IMG/VR virus record: IMGVR_UViG_3300022208_000008
Location: 1 to 45,555 of that record
DNA length: 45,555 nucleotides
Reading direction: 5' to 3' (one strand)
DNA from: a virus
Part shown: positions 44,790-45,555 of the stretch, piece after piece
Layout of the letters: every line of letters starts with the position of its first letter
Position numbering within the stretch: position 1 is the first letter of the stretch
Notes under the pieces: model-generated
What the model saw: only the letters and a program-made list of their open reading frames with translations
Databases searched by the model: none
What the model was told of the DNA's origin: nothing
Position numbers and translations under genes: made by a program

Positions 44790-45555
44790 CGCTATCCACG
44801 AGAATTTACTATCAAGGTCAGTATTGCCGGTGCATTCGACATACCTCCCGAACCAATACGACGCGACATCTTTTGAAGTTGAATTTAAGGCCAGAGCCCG
44901 GTAAGTATCGCCTTTCTTACTCTCCGGGGCTACGGTCTTCTTGACCTCGGCCTTTCCTTCTTTGCCCGTCGATGCCTTCTCGGTCAAATCTCTCTGGATG
45001 CTTTCGTCGCCCTTTGACTTTTTCTGGATTTGAGTCGCCAGGGAGACATTGACGCGCTTCTCCTTGACTGCATCCTTCAGGACGGGAGAGGCATTTGACA
45101 GGTCAATCCTCCCCTGGACATGAGTGACGGACTTGCCGAGCCTCTTTGCGATATCTGATACCTTGTTACCCCACGCCACAAGACGCCGGAACGCCTCGCC
45201 CTCTTCGAGAGGGTCAAATGGCTTCCCGTCATTCGCGATGATGGCGTCAAAGAGTGATTCCGTCTGGCTGATCTTCGGGCTTTCGAGAATGGCCGGGATT
45301 GACTTGATATCATGGCCCATTGCGATTGCTTTGAGTGTGGCGCGCAACCGGCGCTCTCCATCGACAAGGACGTATCTGTCCTCGGCGTTACGCTTTAGGA
45401 TAACCGGGCGCTTGACCCCATTCTCGATGATCGACTGAATCAGCTCCTCTTCCCCCGAGAAGTCCGTCCTTGGGTTCCATCCGGCCTCGACAATGATCTC
45501 CCTCGGGTCGATACCGTAAAACTTCCTCGTTTCGACAAATCCAATACCTTCCTTG
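44784..45555 (-). CDS. ParB-like protein, main part (starts at left end of window)
   Basis: The frame is open to the right edge and continues at 137 on the circular map; together 259 residues. ParB N-terminal fold: GWNPRTDFSGEEELIQSI, PVILKRNAEDRYVLVDGERR then LRATLKAIAMGH (GERR motif). A helix-turn-helix follows (GNKVSDIAKRLGKSVTHVQG). The C-terminal 100 residues are charged and poorly conserved. No ParA is encoded, so plasmid-like partition is unlikely; phage ParB-domain proteins are often tied to DNA modification or nuclease functions. Next genes downstream are SpoU, GNAT-methylase and radical SAM. Confidence 0.88.
   Translation of the reverse strand, partial: KEGIGFVETRKFYGIDPREIIVEAGWNPRTDFSGEEELIQSIIENGVKRPVILKRNAEDRYVLVDGERRLRATLKAIAMGHDIKSIPAILESPKISQTESLFDAIIANDGKPFDPLEEGEAFRRLVAWGNKVSDIAKRLGKSVTHVQGRIDLSNASPVLKDAVKEKRVNVSLATQIQKKSKGDESIQRDLTEKASTGKEGKAEVKKTVAPESKKGDTYRALALNSTSKDVASYWFGRYVECTGNTDLDSKFSWIAR
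45419..45555. repeat. Terminal direct repeat, right copy
   Basis: Right copy of the 137-base repeat described at the left end. It encodes ParB residues from KEGIGFV to QSIIEN; two differences from the left copy, one changing Thr to Ile. Confidence 0.93.

Noticed and set aside
1-45555. CRISPR array, transposase/IS element, integrase or prophage repressor
   Set aside because: No regularly spaced repeats, no DDE or tyrosine/serine recombinase motifs and no CI/Cro-type pair were seen, so I report none. The integron-like sites also have no IntI gene in the window.

Overview
The window looks like the complete genome of a contractile-tailed (myovirus-type) double-stranded DNA phage of a Gram-negative bacterium. 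The last 137 bases repeat the first 137 with two mismatches, so the sequence behaves as a circular map of about 45.42 kb opened inside a ParB-like gene. Evidence for the phage type is the tail sheath, tube, tape measure and Mu-like baseplate genes. Evidence for a Gram-negative host is a nested Rz/Rz1-type spanin pair with a lipobox. I see no integrase, excisionase or CI-type repressor, so a lytic lifestyle is likely but not proven. Almost every gene lies on the minus strand, so transcription runs from high to low coordinates. Host genus cannot be told from the sequence alone.

Layout in the direction of transcription. A promoter near 12.27 kb, followed by a structured leader ending in an intrinsic terminator (12.05-12.25 kb), opens the early region (12.0 kb down to 0.1 kb). 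It holds small Cys-rich genes, a long coiled-coil protein, an ERF annealing protein, a YqaJ exonuclease, SSB, an array of small accessory genes (7.7-5.4 kb), an HNH nuclease, an O-like replication protein with internal iterons, a cytosine-methylase-like protein, a DnaB-type helicase and a MazG-like pyrophosphohydrolase. The map then crosses the ends through ParB (145 to 1, then 45418 to 44784) into a modification/accessory block at 44.7-41.4 kb: a SpoU RNA methylase, a small winged-helix protein, a GNAT-DNA methylase fusion and a radical-SAM-like protein. Packaging and head genes follow (TerS, a tRNA-like gene, TerL, portal, MuF, DUF2213, cement, capsid), then connectors, sheath, tube, chaperone with a -1 frameshift, tape measure, baseplate, fibres, and lysis genes ending at a terminator near 12.3 kb.

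The most unusual signal is a set of at least six stem structures with the R''-L''-L'-R' architecture of integron attC sites, all in the same (+) orientation, at three loci (6.4-6.8, 35.9-36.45 and 44.45-44.8 kb) with weaker remnants nearby. At 36 kb a pair flanks the only convincing plus-strand gene, a small membrane protein. That segment sits exactly between an orphaned ribosome-binding leader and the MuF start codon. This is what insertion of a gene cassette into a phage operon would look like. It has not been tested with a covariance model.

Some domain assignments rest on recalled family patterns and were not searched. Those family names, especially DUF numbers, should be confirmed with HMM searches.
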